From NCBI RefSeq assembly GCF_000613245.1, contig NZ_HG964939.1:538716-588865 (forward strand): a stretch of 50,150 bases of DNA, written 5' to 3'. Origin of the DNA: Mycobacterium asiaticum DSM 44297 (lineage in GTDB: Bacteria; Actinomycetota; Actinomycetes; Mycobacteriales; Mycobacteriaceae). Below, one piece after another: positions 33,596 to 42,841 of this stretch; the first letter of the stretch is position 1; each line of letters starts with the position of its first letter. The notes beneath the pieces were generated by a model. That model had not been told where the DNA came from. It saw only the letters and a program-made list of their open reading frames with translations, and made no database searches. A program made the translations under genes and the position numbers.

Positions 33596-33605
33596 GTAAC
33601 GTTAC
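33596..33605. promoter_or_regulatory. GTAACGTTAC palindrome at a leaderless start
   Basis: The 10-bp palindrome GTAACGTTAC ends 4 bp before the ATG of the zinc-knuckle gene, and no Shine-Dalgarno sequence is present. TAACGT (33597-33602) fits a -10 hexamer whose transcription start, seven bases on, would be the A of ATG 33610. The mRNA is therefore probably leaderless, and anything bound at the palindrome would block it. Confidence 0.5.
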
Positions 33606-33609
33606 ATTT

Positions 33610-33909
33610 ATGGTGACGAGTGTGTTGAGCTGTGCTGTGTGCGCGGGCCAATTCAACGGCCGTACTGATGCCATCTATTGTTCCTCGGCTTGCCGGCAGA
33701 AGGCATATCGCCTGCGCAACCCTCGCGGCCGCATGCGGCGCGCCGAGGTAAAAGCCTTGGTCCTGCGCGCCTCGGTCGCGCAGCGCCGAGCCCGTGAACT
33801 CTGCCAGGAGGCGGCAGAGTCACGGCACAAGCTCAACGCTGCGGTCCTGCAGTTGGCGAGGACACGACGGGAGCTGGCGACCAACACGCAGTTAGAGGTC
33901 ACTCAATGA
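33610..33909 (+). CDS. Small CxxC...CxxxC zinc-knuckle protein with helical tail
   Basis: The 99-residue protein starts with cysteines C8, C11, C24 and C28 (C-x2-C-x12-C-x3-C), followed by RQKAYRLRNPRGRMRRAEVK and an alpha-helical tail rich in Arg, Ala and Gln. The pattern is that of a small zinc ribbon followed by a possible coiled coil. The AYRLRNP segment resembles zinc-knuckle proteins found widely in mycobacteria, function unknown. Its last 4 bp (ATGA) overlap the GAF-ANTAR gene, so the two proteins are made together and may interact. Confidence 0.78.
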   Translation: MVTSVLSCAVCAGQFNGRTDAIYCSSACRQKAYRLRNPRGRMRRAEVKALVLRASVAQRRARELCQEAAESRHKLNAAVLQLARTRRELATNTQLEVTQ

Positions 33910-34637
33910 CCGCAGAGAACGCCCGCCAACCCTGCGATTCGACGGCTACCGGCGGGAACCTTGCCGGTCTTTCCGGCGTCCTGGAGGCCATCCACTCGGC
34001 CAAACCCGCCGACCTACCGAAGGCCTTGGATCAGTTGACCATCGCCGCTGCGACGTCGGTGCCCGGCGCCCAGTACGCCGGCATCACCGTGACCAGCCGG
34101 CAGAATCACGTGGGGACACCGTCGGTGAGCCACCGCTACCCCGAACTGCTCGACGAGATCCAGAAGCGCCATCTGCAGGGGCCTTGCCTGCAGGCGGCCT
34201 GGAATCGCGAGACGGTGATCGTCGAGGACCTCGAAACCGATGACCGGTGGCCCCGGTATCGCGATGAGGCTCTGGCCCAGACGCCGATCCGCAGTGTCGT
34301 GTCATTACCGATGTTCGCCGACAAGCTGCTCATGGGAGCGCTCAACATCTTCGCCGAGGCCTCGCACGTGTTCGACGAGAAGTCGCTCGATGCCGCCCGG
34401 ACGTTCGCCGTGCTCGGCGCCCTGGCCTGGAGCAATGTGGTGCGCAAGCAACAGTTCGATTCGGCACTGTCTTCCCGCGACGTCATCGGCCAGGCCAAGG
34501 GAATCCTGATGGAGCGGTACGGCGTCGACGACGAGGCCGCATTCGCCATGCTGGTGAAGATCTCGCAGGATTCCCAGCTGCGGTTGCGCGAGGTAGGCCG
34601 GCGCTTGGCTGAGTCCGAAAAACACAGCGACGACTAG
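33906..34637 (+). CDS. GAF-ANTAR RNA-binding antiterminator-type regulator
   Basis: The 243-residue protein has an N-terminal GAF domain (about 45-175: AQYAGITVTS, LQGPCLQAAW, SVVSLPMFADKLLMGALNIFA) and a C-terminal ANTAR domain (about 185-240: SSRDVIGQAKGILMERYGVDDEAAFAMLVKISQ, LREVGRRL). ANTAR domains bind paired hexanucleotide-loop hairpins in nascent RNA and prevent termination. The GAF domain is the likely sensor. The start overlaps the zinc-knuckle gene, and the end overlaps the convergent ptrB by 4 bp. Target RNAs are not visible here. Confidence 0.88.
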   Translation: MTAENARQPCDSTATGGNLAGLSGVLEAIHSAKPADLPKALDQLTIAAATSVPGAQYAGITVTSRQNHVGTPSVSHRYPELLDEIQKRHLQGPCLQAAWNRETVIVEDLETDDRWPRYRDEALAQTPIRSVVSLPMFADKLLMGALNIFAEASHVFDEKSLDAARTFAVLGALAWSNVVRKQQFDSALSSRDVIGQAKGILMERYGVDDEAAFAMLVKISQDSQLRLREVGRRLAESEKHSDD

Positions 34638-36742
34638 TCTTTGTGGGCACCGGCGGTCTCGAGCAGCCACGAGTACTGGAATGCGGTTTCCTTCCAACGC
34701 TCGTAGCGACCGCTGATGCCGCCGTGTCCGGCGTTCATCTGGGTCTTCAGCATCACCGGATTACCGTCGGTGTTCGCATGCCTTAAGGCCGCAACCCATT
34801 TGGCCGGCTCGACGTAGTACACCCGGGTGTCGTTCAGCGACGTCATTGCCAGGATTGCCGGGTACTTCTGGCCGGTGACGTTCTCATACGGCGAATAGGA
34901 CTTCATGTATGCGTAGACGTCGCTGTCGGCCAGCGGGTTGCCCCATTCGTCCCACTCGGTCACGGTCAGCGGCAGGGAAGGATCGAGGATGGTGGTCAAC
35001 GGGTCGACAAACGGCACCTGCGCCAGGACTCCGGCGAACAGTTCCGGCGCCATGTTGGCCACCGCGCCCACCAGCAGGCCACCGGCACTGCCACCGAGGG
35101 CCACCAGCTGAGCGGGGCTGGTCAATCCGGTATCGACCAGATGCCTTGCCACAGAGATGAAGTCGGTGAACGAGTTCTTCTTCTCCAGCAGCTTGCCGTG
35201 CTCGTACCACAGCCGGCCCATCTCACCGCCACCACGGACATGGGCGATGACGAACACCATGCCCCGGTCCAGCAGCGACAGCCGCGCGATCGAGAACCGT
35301 GGGTCTTCGCAGATCTCGTAGGCGCCGTATCCGTACATCATTGCCGGAGCCGGGAATTCGATACCCGCCTTGTGCACGATCGATATCGGTATTCGTGCAC
35401 CGTCTTCCGCGTGCGCCCAGTCGCGGCGTTCGACATAGTCCTCACGCCGGTATCCACCCAGCACCGGCTGCTCTTTCAGCAGCGTGCGCTCACCGCTGAC
35501 CAGGTCGAGGTCATAAATCCGCACCGGGGTAACGAAGGATCCCGCACCCACCCGCAATTTGGGTGAGGCCCAGTTCGGATTCCCCCCCAGACCGGCCGAC
35601 ATCAGCTCGGAGTCGAATGCGATCTCCTGCGGCTCCTCGTAACCTCCGTCAGAGTCAAACGGCCACAATTGAATACGCGGCAACGCCTCGCGCCGATAAC
35701 TGACCACCAGGTGGCCCGCGAACGCGTCCACACCATCGAGCCGGACATCGTCGCGATGGGGAATCAGTACGCGCTGCCGCGTGGGCTCGCCGACCGGGAC
35801 CTCGACCAGGGTGAAGTTCACGGCCCCGTCGTTGTGCAGGATCAGGAATCGTTCCTGACCGCCGTGCACCGCGTGTTCCACCGAGTACTCGACCCCTTCC
35901 CGACGGGGCAGCACGACGGTGAACTCAGCGTCGGGATCGGTGGCATCGGCGTAACGGACCTCTGAGGTGATCGAGGATCCCGCCGCGATGAACACATAAG
36001 CATTGCTGCGGGTGCGCCCCACCCCAAGCCAGAACCGCTCGTCCGGTTCGTGATACACCCGCTCGGACGGCCCACCCGAGCCCAGTCGGTAGCGCCAGAT
36101 CGTGTCGGGCCGCCACGCTTCATCGACGGTGCTGTAGTAGACGGTGCGGTTGTCGGCCGCCCAGGTGGCTCCTGCCCCGATGCCGACGATCTCGTCGGGA
36201 TATCGCTCACCGGTACGTAAGTCTTTGAACCGCAGGGTGTATCGTTCGTCGCCCAGCACGTCGACGGAATAAGCGAGCAGATTGGCGTCGAGACTGATGC
36301 TGGCGGCACCCAAGGCGAAGAAGTCGTGGCCATCGGCTTCGATGTTCTCGTCGAGTAGCACCTGCTCACCGGGAATCTCGGTGTGCTCGTCGAATTGGGG
36401 TGGGTGCCAGTCGTCGGGATCGGCGACCGGGCAGCGGCAATGCACCCCGTACTGCTTTCCTTCGAAGGTGCGGGCGTAATACCACCAGTCGCCCCGCCGG
36501 GTTGGCACCGACAGGTCGGTCTCCTTGGTCCGCGCCTTGATTTCGTCGAAGATCTTCTGGCGCAACGGCTCCAGGTGGGCGGTTAGGCGGTCGGCGTAGT
36601 CGTTTTCGGCTTCGAGGTAGGAGATGACTTCGGGATTGTCCTTCTCGCGCAGCCACTCGTAGGGGTCGATGAACACATCGCCGTGGTGCTCCCGCCGTGT
36701 TTCCACCCGCTTGGCCTGGGGCGGCTCGAGCTTGTCGGTCAT
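34634..36742 (-). CDS. ptrB: Oligopeptidase B (S9 prolyl oligopeptidase family)
   Basis: The 702-residue serine peptidase has the catalytic triad S552 (LGGSAGG), D638 (SLNDTRV) and H673 (NAGHGG). Their spacing (86 and 35) matches E. coli oligopeptidase B. The N-terminal part forms the beta-propeller that limits entry to short peptides, and cleavage is expected after basic residues. In M. tuberculosis the gene is annotated as two pieces (ptrBa/ptrBb, from memory); here it is intact. Its ATG overlaps the purC stop by 4 bp (ATGA). Confidence 0.92.
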   Translation of the reverse strand: MTDKLEPPQAKRVETRREHHGDVFIDPYEWLREKDNPEVISYLEAENDYADRLTAHLEPLRQKIFDEIKARTKETDLSVPTRRGDWWYYARTFEGKQYGVHCRCPVADPDDWHPPQFDEHTEIPGEQVLLDENIEADGHDFFALGAASISLDANLLAYSVDVLGDERYTLRFKDLRTGERYPDEIVGIGAGATWAADNRTVYYSTVDEAWRPDTIWRYRLGSGGPSERVYHEPDERFWLGVGRTRSNAYVFIAAGSSITSEVRYADATDPDAEFTVVLPRREGVEYSVEHAVHGGQERFLILHNDGAVNFTLVEVPVGEPTRQRVLIPHRDDVRLDGVDAFAGHLVVSYRREALPRIQLWPFDSDGGYEEPQEIAFDSELMSAGLGGNPNWASPKLRVGAGSFVTPVRIYDLDLVSGERTLLKEQPVLGGYRREDYVERRDWAHAEDGARIPISIVHKAGIEFPAPAMMYGYGAYEICEDPRFSIARLSLLDRGMVFVIAHVRGGGEMGRLWYEHGKLLEKKNSFTDFISVARHLVDTGLTSPAQLVALGGSAGGLLVGAVANMAPELFAGVLAQVPFVDPLTTILDPSLPLTVTEWDEWGNPLADSDVYAYMKSYSPYENVTGQKYPAILAMTSLNDTRVYYVEPAKWVAALRHANTDGNPVMLKTQMNAGHGGISGRYERWKETAFQYSWLLETAGAHKD

Positions 36743-37631
36743 GCGCCGGGTCCGATCCAGTCGCCGAAGCTCAGGCCCGAAATACGTTCGTAGGCCTCGA
36801 TGTAGCGCGCGCGCGTCGCCTCGACGATGTCGGCGGGCAGCGGCGGCGGCGGCTCACTACCGTGCCGATCCCAGCCCGACGCCGGACTGGTCAGCCAGTT
36901 CCGTACGAACTGCTTGTCGAAGCTGGTCTGCACCACGCCCGGCCGGTATTCGTCCGCCGGCCAATACCGCGACGAGTCCGGAGTGAAGATCTCGTCGGCC
37001 AGCACGAGCTGACCGGTGCGGTCGGTGCCGAACTCGAACTTGGTGTCGGCGATGATGATTCCTTTTCTCAGGGCGTGGTCGGCGGCCTGTACATAGATTT
37101 GCAGGGTGCGGTCGCGCAGCTCGTTGGCGGGCACCGCCCCGACCAATTCGATCACCCGGTCAAACGAGATGTTTTCGTCGTGGTCGCCGAGTTCGGCTTT
37201 GGTTGCCGGGGTGAACAGTGGTTCGGTGAACTTGCTGGCCTCGACCAGCCCGGGCGGCAGCGGAATACCGCAGACCTTCCCGGTCGCCTGGTAGTCCAGC
37301 AGTCCCGAACCGGTCAGGTAGCCGCGGCCACGCATTCCACCGGGAGCATGTCCAGCCGTTGCACGACCAGGGCGCGACCGAGCACCTCGTCCGGGATACG
37401 CGGATCGTCGGGTGCTCCGGCCAGGTGGTTGGGGGCATCGACGAGGCCGAAGAAGAACACGCTCATGGCGGTGAGGATGCGGCCCTTGTCCGGGATGGTG
37501 CTGTCCAAGATGTAGTCGTACGCCGAGATCCGGTCGGTGGCGACCAGCAGCAGGTGTTCGTCGTCGACGCGGTATATCTCGCGGACTTTGCCGCTGGCCA
37601 GATGCCGGTAATCGGACAATGCGGGTCGCAT
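36739..37631 (-). pseudogene. purC: SAICAR synthetase with one-base frameshift (probable sequencing error)
   Basis: PurC joins aspartate to CAIR with ATP. The N-terminal 100 residues (MRPALSDYRHLASGKVREIY, LLVATDRISAYDYIL) are in one frame. Residues from RGYLTGSGLLDYQ to the end (FGDWIGPGA) are in another. Restoring one C in GTGGCC|CGC (G run at 37326-37327 on the plus strand) fuses them into 297 residues, exactly the usual mycobacterial length. All active-site segments are present. Because loss would block purine synthesis, an assembly or base-calling error is more likely than a true pseudogene. It is translationally coupled to ptrB. Confidence 0.93.
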
Positions 37632-37691
37632 CGCGACAGCCTATCGGGCAAGCCGACACCATTCGGCCGGTAGCTGTGCTGGTATCGGTGT

Positions 37692-38309
37692 ATGACGCGG
37701 TTCCTGCCATATTCGACCCGACCCGTACGCCTGTTCGGCCAGCTGATGAGCGACATCACCATCTCGTTATGGACGGTGATCTGGGTGTTCGTCGGCCTTG
37801 CGGTGCACGATGCCATCGCCACGATCGCCGAAGCGGGGCGGCAAGTGGAAACGGGCTCGAAAGGAGTGGCGGGCAACCTGGCGTCGGCGGGGCACAGCGC
37901 GGGCAACATCCCGCTGCTCGGGGACGCCCTCAGCAAACCGCTGAATGCGGCCAGCGATGCGGCATTGGACATTGCCGGCGCCGGACACAGTCTGGATACC
38001 ACAGCGACCTGGCTGGCGTGGGTGCTGGGACTCGCGGTTGCGTTGCCGCCGATTCTCGCGGTGACCGTGCCCTGGTTGTTGCTGAGGCTGCGGTTCTTCC
38101 GGCGCAAGCTGACCGTGACGGCATTGGCCAAGACCGCGGCCGGTCAACAACTGCTGGCGCTACGCGCCCTGGCCAACCGATCGCCCGCGAAACTCGCTGC
38201 CGTCAGCGCCGATCCGGTGGGCGGATGGCGCTACGAGGATCCGCACGTCATCCGGGCACTGGCCGCACTGGAACTGCGGGCGGCCGGAATCAGGTTGCGC
38301 ACGGACTGA
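37692..38309 (+). CDS. Two-helix conserved mycobacterial membrane protein
   Basis: The 205-residue protein has two hydrophobic helices (LFGQLMSDITISLWTVIWVFVGL and WLAWVLGLAVALPPILAV). Between them lies a predicted extracytoplasmic segment of small residues (GSKGVAGNLASAGHSAGNI), and the cytoplasmic tail is basic. The location matches Rv0779c (from memory), function unknown. It is divergent from purC (60 bp) and convergent with the kinase gene (13 bp). It has no enzyme motif. Confidence 0.75.
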   Translation: MTRFLPYSTRPVRLFGQLMSDITISLWTVIWVFVGLAVHDAIATIAEAGRQVETGSKGVAGNLASAGHSAGNIPLLGDALSKPLNAASDAALDIAGAGHSLDTTATWLAWVLGLAVALPPILAVTVPWLLLRLRFFRRKLTVTALAKTAAGQQLLALRALANRSPAKLAAVSADPVGGWRYEDPHVIRALAALELRAAGIRLRTD

Positions 38310-38322
38310 GTCGCCGGACGGG

Positions 38323-40557
38323 TCAAGCGCTGTTCACCAGCATGGCGTACTGGGCGGCTGCGCGCTGGCGGACGTCGTTCTCCTCGTTGCTAGACACCGT
38401 TGCGACGTACCGCCCGAAGCCGACGAAGCAGGCAAAGCGCGCATTGGCGTTGTCGGCCACGATCTCCTTCTTCTGCTCATAGCAACGGGCATCCGGGAGC
38501 TCGGTGGGCGCCGGCACGTCGTGGTCGATGAACTCTTCGCGTTCGGCGTCGACCAGTTTGGGCAGAATCGCCTTTGCGGCCGATTCGTCCTTGGCGCGCA
38601 ACAACACCGCGTCGACGCCGAACGCACACCGGTCGATGCCGGCCTCGTCGAACAACCCCTCCCGCTGGGCCTGGCTGTCCGCGCAGAAGGACGCCGCGTG
38701 CGGACCCATGCTTCCGAAAGTCGGCGATAGCTTCGGCTGGTCGCCCGCCACGAACAACCGGCTGAGCATGCGGTCGGGGTCGAGTTGGGCGGTGGTGAGG
38801 CTGGCGTTGTTGATCGGGATCAGCTTGCTCAGCAGCGGCTGTTCGATGTCCAGGGTGCGTTGGATGCGCTGGGTCAGGTAGGACACGTCCGGGTGTGCGT
38901 CGCTGCGAACGGCGATGGACACCACGACCCGGCCCGAGGCCATGGTGGCCCCGACCGACGGCGACCCGGGCCGATAGTGGGCTTTGGCCTGGGGGTAGCC
39001 GGGGATCTTGGTGGTCCGGTTGTCGGGATTGACCGCAAAGTCGACAGAATCCATCTCGGTGGCGGCCCGCGCCGCGGAGTCGTCGTTCGGGAAGCTGCTG
39101 AGCAGGATCAGCAGCACGTCACCGGAGGGCTCACGGGCGAAGTCGTTGATGCGTTTGGAAACCCCCTCGACGAAATACCCGGAGATCATGCCGTACTTTT
39201 CCAGCACCGGCTGGGTCAGTGGGGTCCCGGTGCCCGAGATCGTCGTGGCGGCCGTCTGCGGCTCCGGGGTGGCACTGCCGTAGACGTGGTCCAGGACGGG
39301 GTCGACGGCGTAGGGATTCGCGACGCCCTCGGCCAGGCGGTACGCCTCGAGGAACCGGCCGTCCTCCACGGTGGTGGGGCCTGGCAGTGGGCGCGGCTTC
39401 GTACCGTAGTGTCCGACATCCAATTTGGTTATATCGACCGCGTTCTTCGGTGCCGGACCGCTCCCGCTGCTCAGTTGCCAGATGGCCAGCCCGGCCGCCA
39501 CGGCAACGACGAGGACGACGGCCGCCGCTATGAGAATCCAGCGGTTGCGGCTGCTGCTCTTCGGCAGGCCCTGTGGCGCAGGGTAATTCGTGGGCCCGTG
39601 CGGCGGATAGCCGTATGGGGCGGGTGGGGGTTGCCACTGCGGCACAGGTGGTTGCTGCACCGGTCGCTCCGGCATGGCCGGTGCCGGAGCGGCGGGGATC
39701 GTGAAGGCGGCGGTGGTGTTGCCCATACCAGCAAGAGCTACTTCGGCGGCCCGGGCGAACTCCCCACTGGTGGCGTAGCGCTGGGCTGGGTCCTTCGCCA
39801 TGCCCCGGGCGATCACGTCGTCCAGCGCCGGCGGCAGTCCCAGGCGTGCGCTGAGGCGCGGCGGGGCCTCGCTCAGATGGGCACCGACCAGACTGGCGGT
39901 GTCGCCGACGAAAGGTGGTGCGCCCGTGAGGGCTTCGACCAGCACGCAGGCCAACGCGTAGGTGTCGGCACGCGGAGTCACCTGGCTCTCGTCGCCCCTG
40001 AACCGTTCCGGAGCCATGTACGTCCAGGTTCCCAGCACGTCGCCCATCTGCGTCAGCTTGATCTCGGTGGCCGAGTTGGCGATCCCGAAGTCCACGAGAT
40101 ACGCGAAATCGTCCGGACTGATGAGTATGTTCGCCGGCTTGACGTCGCGGTGCAGCACACCTACGGCATGCGCGGCATCCAACGCCGACGCGATCTGGCG
40201 CACGATCGACACCGCTTTCACCGGGGGCAGAGGTCCTGACTGCCGCAGCACGGCGTCCAGGTCGGTGGCGTTGATCAGTCGCATGTCGACGAAGAGTTGA
40301 CCGTCTATCTCCCCGGCCGCGTGCACCGGCACCACATGGGGATCCTGCAGCCGCCCGGCGATCCTGGCTTCGCGTTGCAAGCGCTGCCGGTAAGCCGGAT
40401 CCCGCGCGTACGGACCGGAGATGAGCTTCAGGGCCACAACCCGGTCCATGACGGTGTCCTGGGCCTCGTACACGGTGCCCATCCCGCCGCTACCGATCTT
40501 GCGCCGCAACAAATACGGCCCCAGTTGCGTGCCGATCTCGGGCTGTGTCTCACTCAT
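38323..40557 (-). CDS. Receptor Ser/Thr protein kinase with extracellular DUF7373-like domain
   Basis: The 744-residue protein has an N-terminal kinase domain: glycine loop IGSGGMGTVY (21-30), K44, helix-C E63, HRDVKPAN (136-143), DFG (156-158) and APE. A Pro-rich linker (about 285-335) and one membrane helix (340-362) follow. The outer part of about 380 residues begins DITKLDVGHYGTKPRPLPGPTT. By pattern it resembles DUF7373-type mycobacterial lipoproteins and has four cysteines that could form two disulfides. It should sense something outside the membrane. Classical PknB has PASTA repeats instead. It converges on a two-helix membrane protein gene. Confidence 0.88.
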   Translation of the reverse strand: MSETQPEIGTQLGPYLLRRKIGSGGMGTVYEAQDTVMDRVVALKLISGPYARDPAYRQRLQREARIAGRLQDPHVVPVHAAGEIDGQLFVDMRLINATDLDAVLRQSGPLPPVKAVSIVRQIASALDAAHAVGVLHRDVKPANILISPDDFAYLVDFGIANSATEIKLTQMGDVLGTWTYMAPERFRGDESQVTPRADTYALACVLVEALTGAPPFVGDTASLVGAHLSEAPPRLSARLGLPPALDDVIARGMAKDPAQRYATSGEFARAAEVALAGMGNTTAAFTIPAAPAPAMPERPVQQPPVPQWQPPPAPYGYPPHGPTNYPAPQGLPKSSSRNRWILIAAAVVLVVAVAAGLAIWQLSSGSGPAPKNAVDITKLDVGHYGTKPRPLPGPTTVEDGRFLEAYRLAEGVANPYAVDPVLDHVYGSATPEPQTAATTISGTGTPLTQPVLEKYGMISGYFVEGVSKRINDFAREPSGDVLLILLSSFPNDDSAARAATEMDSVDFAVNPDNRTTKIPGYPQAKAHYRPGSPSVGATMASGRVVVSIAVRSDAHPDVSYLTQRIQRTLDIEQPLLSKLIPINNASLTTAQLDPDRMLSRLFVAGDQPKLSPTFGSMGPHAASFCADSQAQREGLFDEAGIDRCAFGVDAVLLRAKDESAAKAILPKLVDAEREEFIDHDVPAPTELPDARCYEQKKEIVADNANARFACFVGFGRYVATVSSNEENDVRQRAAAQYAMLVNSA

Positions 40558-40616
40558 CGCCGCACTCCTGTGGCCGAGTAATCATTCATGCGCGGACGCC
40601 GTAGCGGAAATCCTAA

Positions 40617-41597
40617 CTAGCCAGGACCGCCGAGCGCGCGTCCCCGCCGCATTAGCCCTACAGCGGCGACCATCAGCCACGCCGTCAAGGCGACCCAGAA
40701 GAACAGCACCGACACCGTGCTCAGCGCCGGTCGGCCCAGTTCGACGGCGGAGGCGGCGGTCGCCGCGGAATACATGCCGAGCGGGAACACCATGGCCCAC
40801 CACACTCCGGCGAAGCGCAGCAGGGCGGGCCTGCGCCGGATCCGCCGCAGGCCGAAATAGATCAGGGGCGGTATCCACAACGTCGCCATCAGCCACGTCA
40901 GCACGGTCACCAGCCGCACCACCGGTGCCAGCGACCCGGGCGCCAGGGCATGGATGCCGTCACCGGCAAGCGTCGCAATTGCCAAACCGCCCATCAGGAT
41001 CCAGGAATCCGGTTCGAAACCATCCCGGTCTTGCCGTTGGGCAATCGCCCGCCACACGATCAGCGTGGTCATCAACCCGTATACGCCCAGGCCGATCACC
41101 CACACCGGAATTGCCAGCGCGAGACACCAGCGCTGTCCGGTGTGTCGAACCACCTGGGTGGCCACGATCGCCAGGCCGCAGGTGCCGACGCTGCCCAGTT
41201 CCCAGGCGCCGTGGGCGCGATCCCGCAGTGCCGTCCAGGTGCGGGCCATCATGTTGCGGGTGGTGAGCGCGGCCAGCAGCAGCCAGGCAACCAGCGCCGT
41301 CGTCCCGAGCAACATCACCACCGGGTGAATGTTCGCCAGCCGACTGTCCAGGACCGCACACGCGGCGACGAAGGTGAACAGCCGCAGGGTCACGTCCGGG
41401 TCCGAAGGGTCCCAGGCCGGCCGGGTCACCGCAACCAGCAGCACCAGCGCCACGAAGCCCAGGGTGGCCAGCACGCCAAAGATTTCACTGATCCGGGTGT
41501 AGTGATGGAGTTGCGCGGCGATGGACAGGATTCCCGTCGCCATCACCACGGCGAATACGTCCGGTGACGGCTCGATACGGCCGACCTGGGACGCCAC
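40617..41597 (-). CDS. TDT/SLAC1-type membrane transporter
   Basis: The 326-residue protein has about ten membrane helices and a TehA/SLAC1-like N-terminus (SPDVFAVVMATGILSIAAQLHHY). The family includes tellurite-resistance proteins, malate or sulfite exporters and the plant anion channel SLAC1. The substrate cannot be assigned. Its GTG start overlaps the P450 stop by one base (TAGTG), so it is coupled to the P450 gene and thus to purB. Confidence 0.85.
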   Translation of the reverse strand: MASQVGRIEPSPDVFAVVMATGILSIAAQLHHYTRISEIFGVLATLGFVALVLLVAVTRPAWDPSDPDVTLRLFTFVAACAVLDSRLANIHPVVMLLGTTALVAWLLLAALTTRNMMARTWTALRDRAHGAWELGSVGTCGLAIVATQVVRHTGQRWCLALAIPVWVIGLGVYGLMTTLIVWRAIAQRQDRDGFEPDSWILMGGLAIATLAGDGIHALAPGSLAPVVRLVTVLTWLMATLWIPPLIYFGLRRIRRRPALLRFAGVWWAMVFPLGMYSAATAASAVELGRPALSTVSVLFFWVALTAWLMVAAVGLMRRGRALGGPG

Positions 41598-42841
41598 TAA
41601 CCCTCGTGAAGTTCCACGACCAGGTGGCGGATACCGGTGTGGCGATTGCTACGGGTCCATTCGACGGGTTCGACCAGCCGCACACCGGCGAACCGCGACA
41701 ACAGCTCCTCGTACAGCACGCGCAGCTCCAGCCGGGCCAGGTTGGCACCCAGGCAGTAATGTACTCCCTGGCCAAATCCCAAGTGAGGATTGGGCTTTCG
41801 AACGATATCGAACTCGTCGGCGTGATCGAACACGTCGGCGTCGCGGTTGGCGGAGCCTTCCCAGATCTGTACCTTCTGCCCCGCTATGATCTGCTGTCCA
41901 CCGAGCCGGACGTCGCGGGTGGCCGTTCGGCGCTTGGACGGCGAGGGCGAGGTCCACCGGATGATCTCTTCCACCGCCGTCGGCAGCAGGTCGAAATTCT
42001 CTCGCAGCACGCGCATTTGGCCGGGGTGGTCGGCGAGGGCCAGCAGCCCTCCCGCTACGGCATTGCGCGTCGTCTCGGCGCCGGCGCTGAACAGCAGGCT
42101 GAAGAAGAGATACACCTCGAGATCGGACAGTGCCGGCCCGTCCGCCTCGTCAAGCAACGCGTTGGCCACGACGGACAACATGTCGTCGGTCGGCTCGGCG
42201 CGTTTGGCGGCAATCAACTCCTGGCCGTAGGTGTACATCCGCGAACCGGCCTCTTCGACGGACAGCTGCGACAGCGCAGCTTTGCGCGAGCCGCCGAAAT
42301 CGAATTGCGGCTCGATGGCCTCGAACAGCCAATGTCGTTCGGATTCAGGCACTCCGAGAAGTATGCAGATCATCTGCATCGGCAGTTCGGCGGCCACGTC
42401 GACCAGGAAGTCGAAGGGCTCGCCGGGCACCACCGCATCCAGCAGCCGGCGCGCCCGCGTCCGCAGGTCGTCCTCGACGCGGCGGATCATGCGCGGCGTC
42501 AGACCGGAACTCACCAACCGCCGGATCTGCGAATGACGGGGGTCATCCATCATGTTGAGCACCTGGCCCGCGATGGCCAGGTCCTGCAGCAGGGTGCCAC
42601 CAAACGGTCGATCGCCGCCGGTGACCGACGAATACGTCGCCGGATCACGAAGCACCTCAAGGGTTTCCCGGTATGTCGCCACCGACCAGAACCCCTCACC
42701 GTCGGGCGTGTTGTCGGTGGGCGCGTGCCAGTAGACGGGCGCCTCGCGGCGATGCACGGCGAACAGGTCATGCGGAAACCCGTGGGCGAAGTTGTCCAGG
42801 TCGGTGAAATCGATGTCGGCCAGGGCACCGGCGAGCGTCAC
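41597..42841 (-). CDS. Cytochrome P450 (CYP126-like)
   Basis: The 414-residue P450 has the I-helix AGAETTRN, the K-helix EEIIRW (ExxR), and the heme-binding loop FGQGVHYCLGANLARLEL with axial C363. The position next to purB matches M. tuberculosis cyp126 (from memory). GTG 42841 overlaps the purB stop by 4 bp. Redox partners are not in the window. Substrate is unknown. Confidence 0.92.
   Translation of the reverse strand: MTLAGALADIDFTDLDNFAHGFPHDLFAVHRREAPVYWHAPTDNTPDGEGFWSVATYRETLEVLRDPATYSSVTGGDRPFGGTLLQDLAIAGQVLNMMDDPRHSQIRRLVSSGLTPRMIRRVEDDLRTRARRLLDAVVPGEPFDFLVDVAAELPMQMICILLGVPESERHWLFEAIEPQFDFGGSRKAALSQLSVEEAGSRMYTYGQELIAAKRAEPTDDMLSVVANALLDEADGPALSDLEVYLFFSLLFSAGAETTRNAVAGGLLALADHPGQMRVLRENFDLLPTAVEEIIRWTSPSPSKRRTATRDVRLGGQQIIAGQKVQIWEGSANRDADVFDHADEFDIVRKPNPHLGFGQGVHYCLGANLARLELRVLYEELLSRFAGVRLVEPVEWTRSNRHTGIRHLVVELHEG

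Noticed and set aside
38785..40239. 484-residue plus-strand frame antisense to the receptor kinase
   Set aside because: Gly/Arg-rich sequence without a domain; the kinase motifs on the minus strand are complete.
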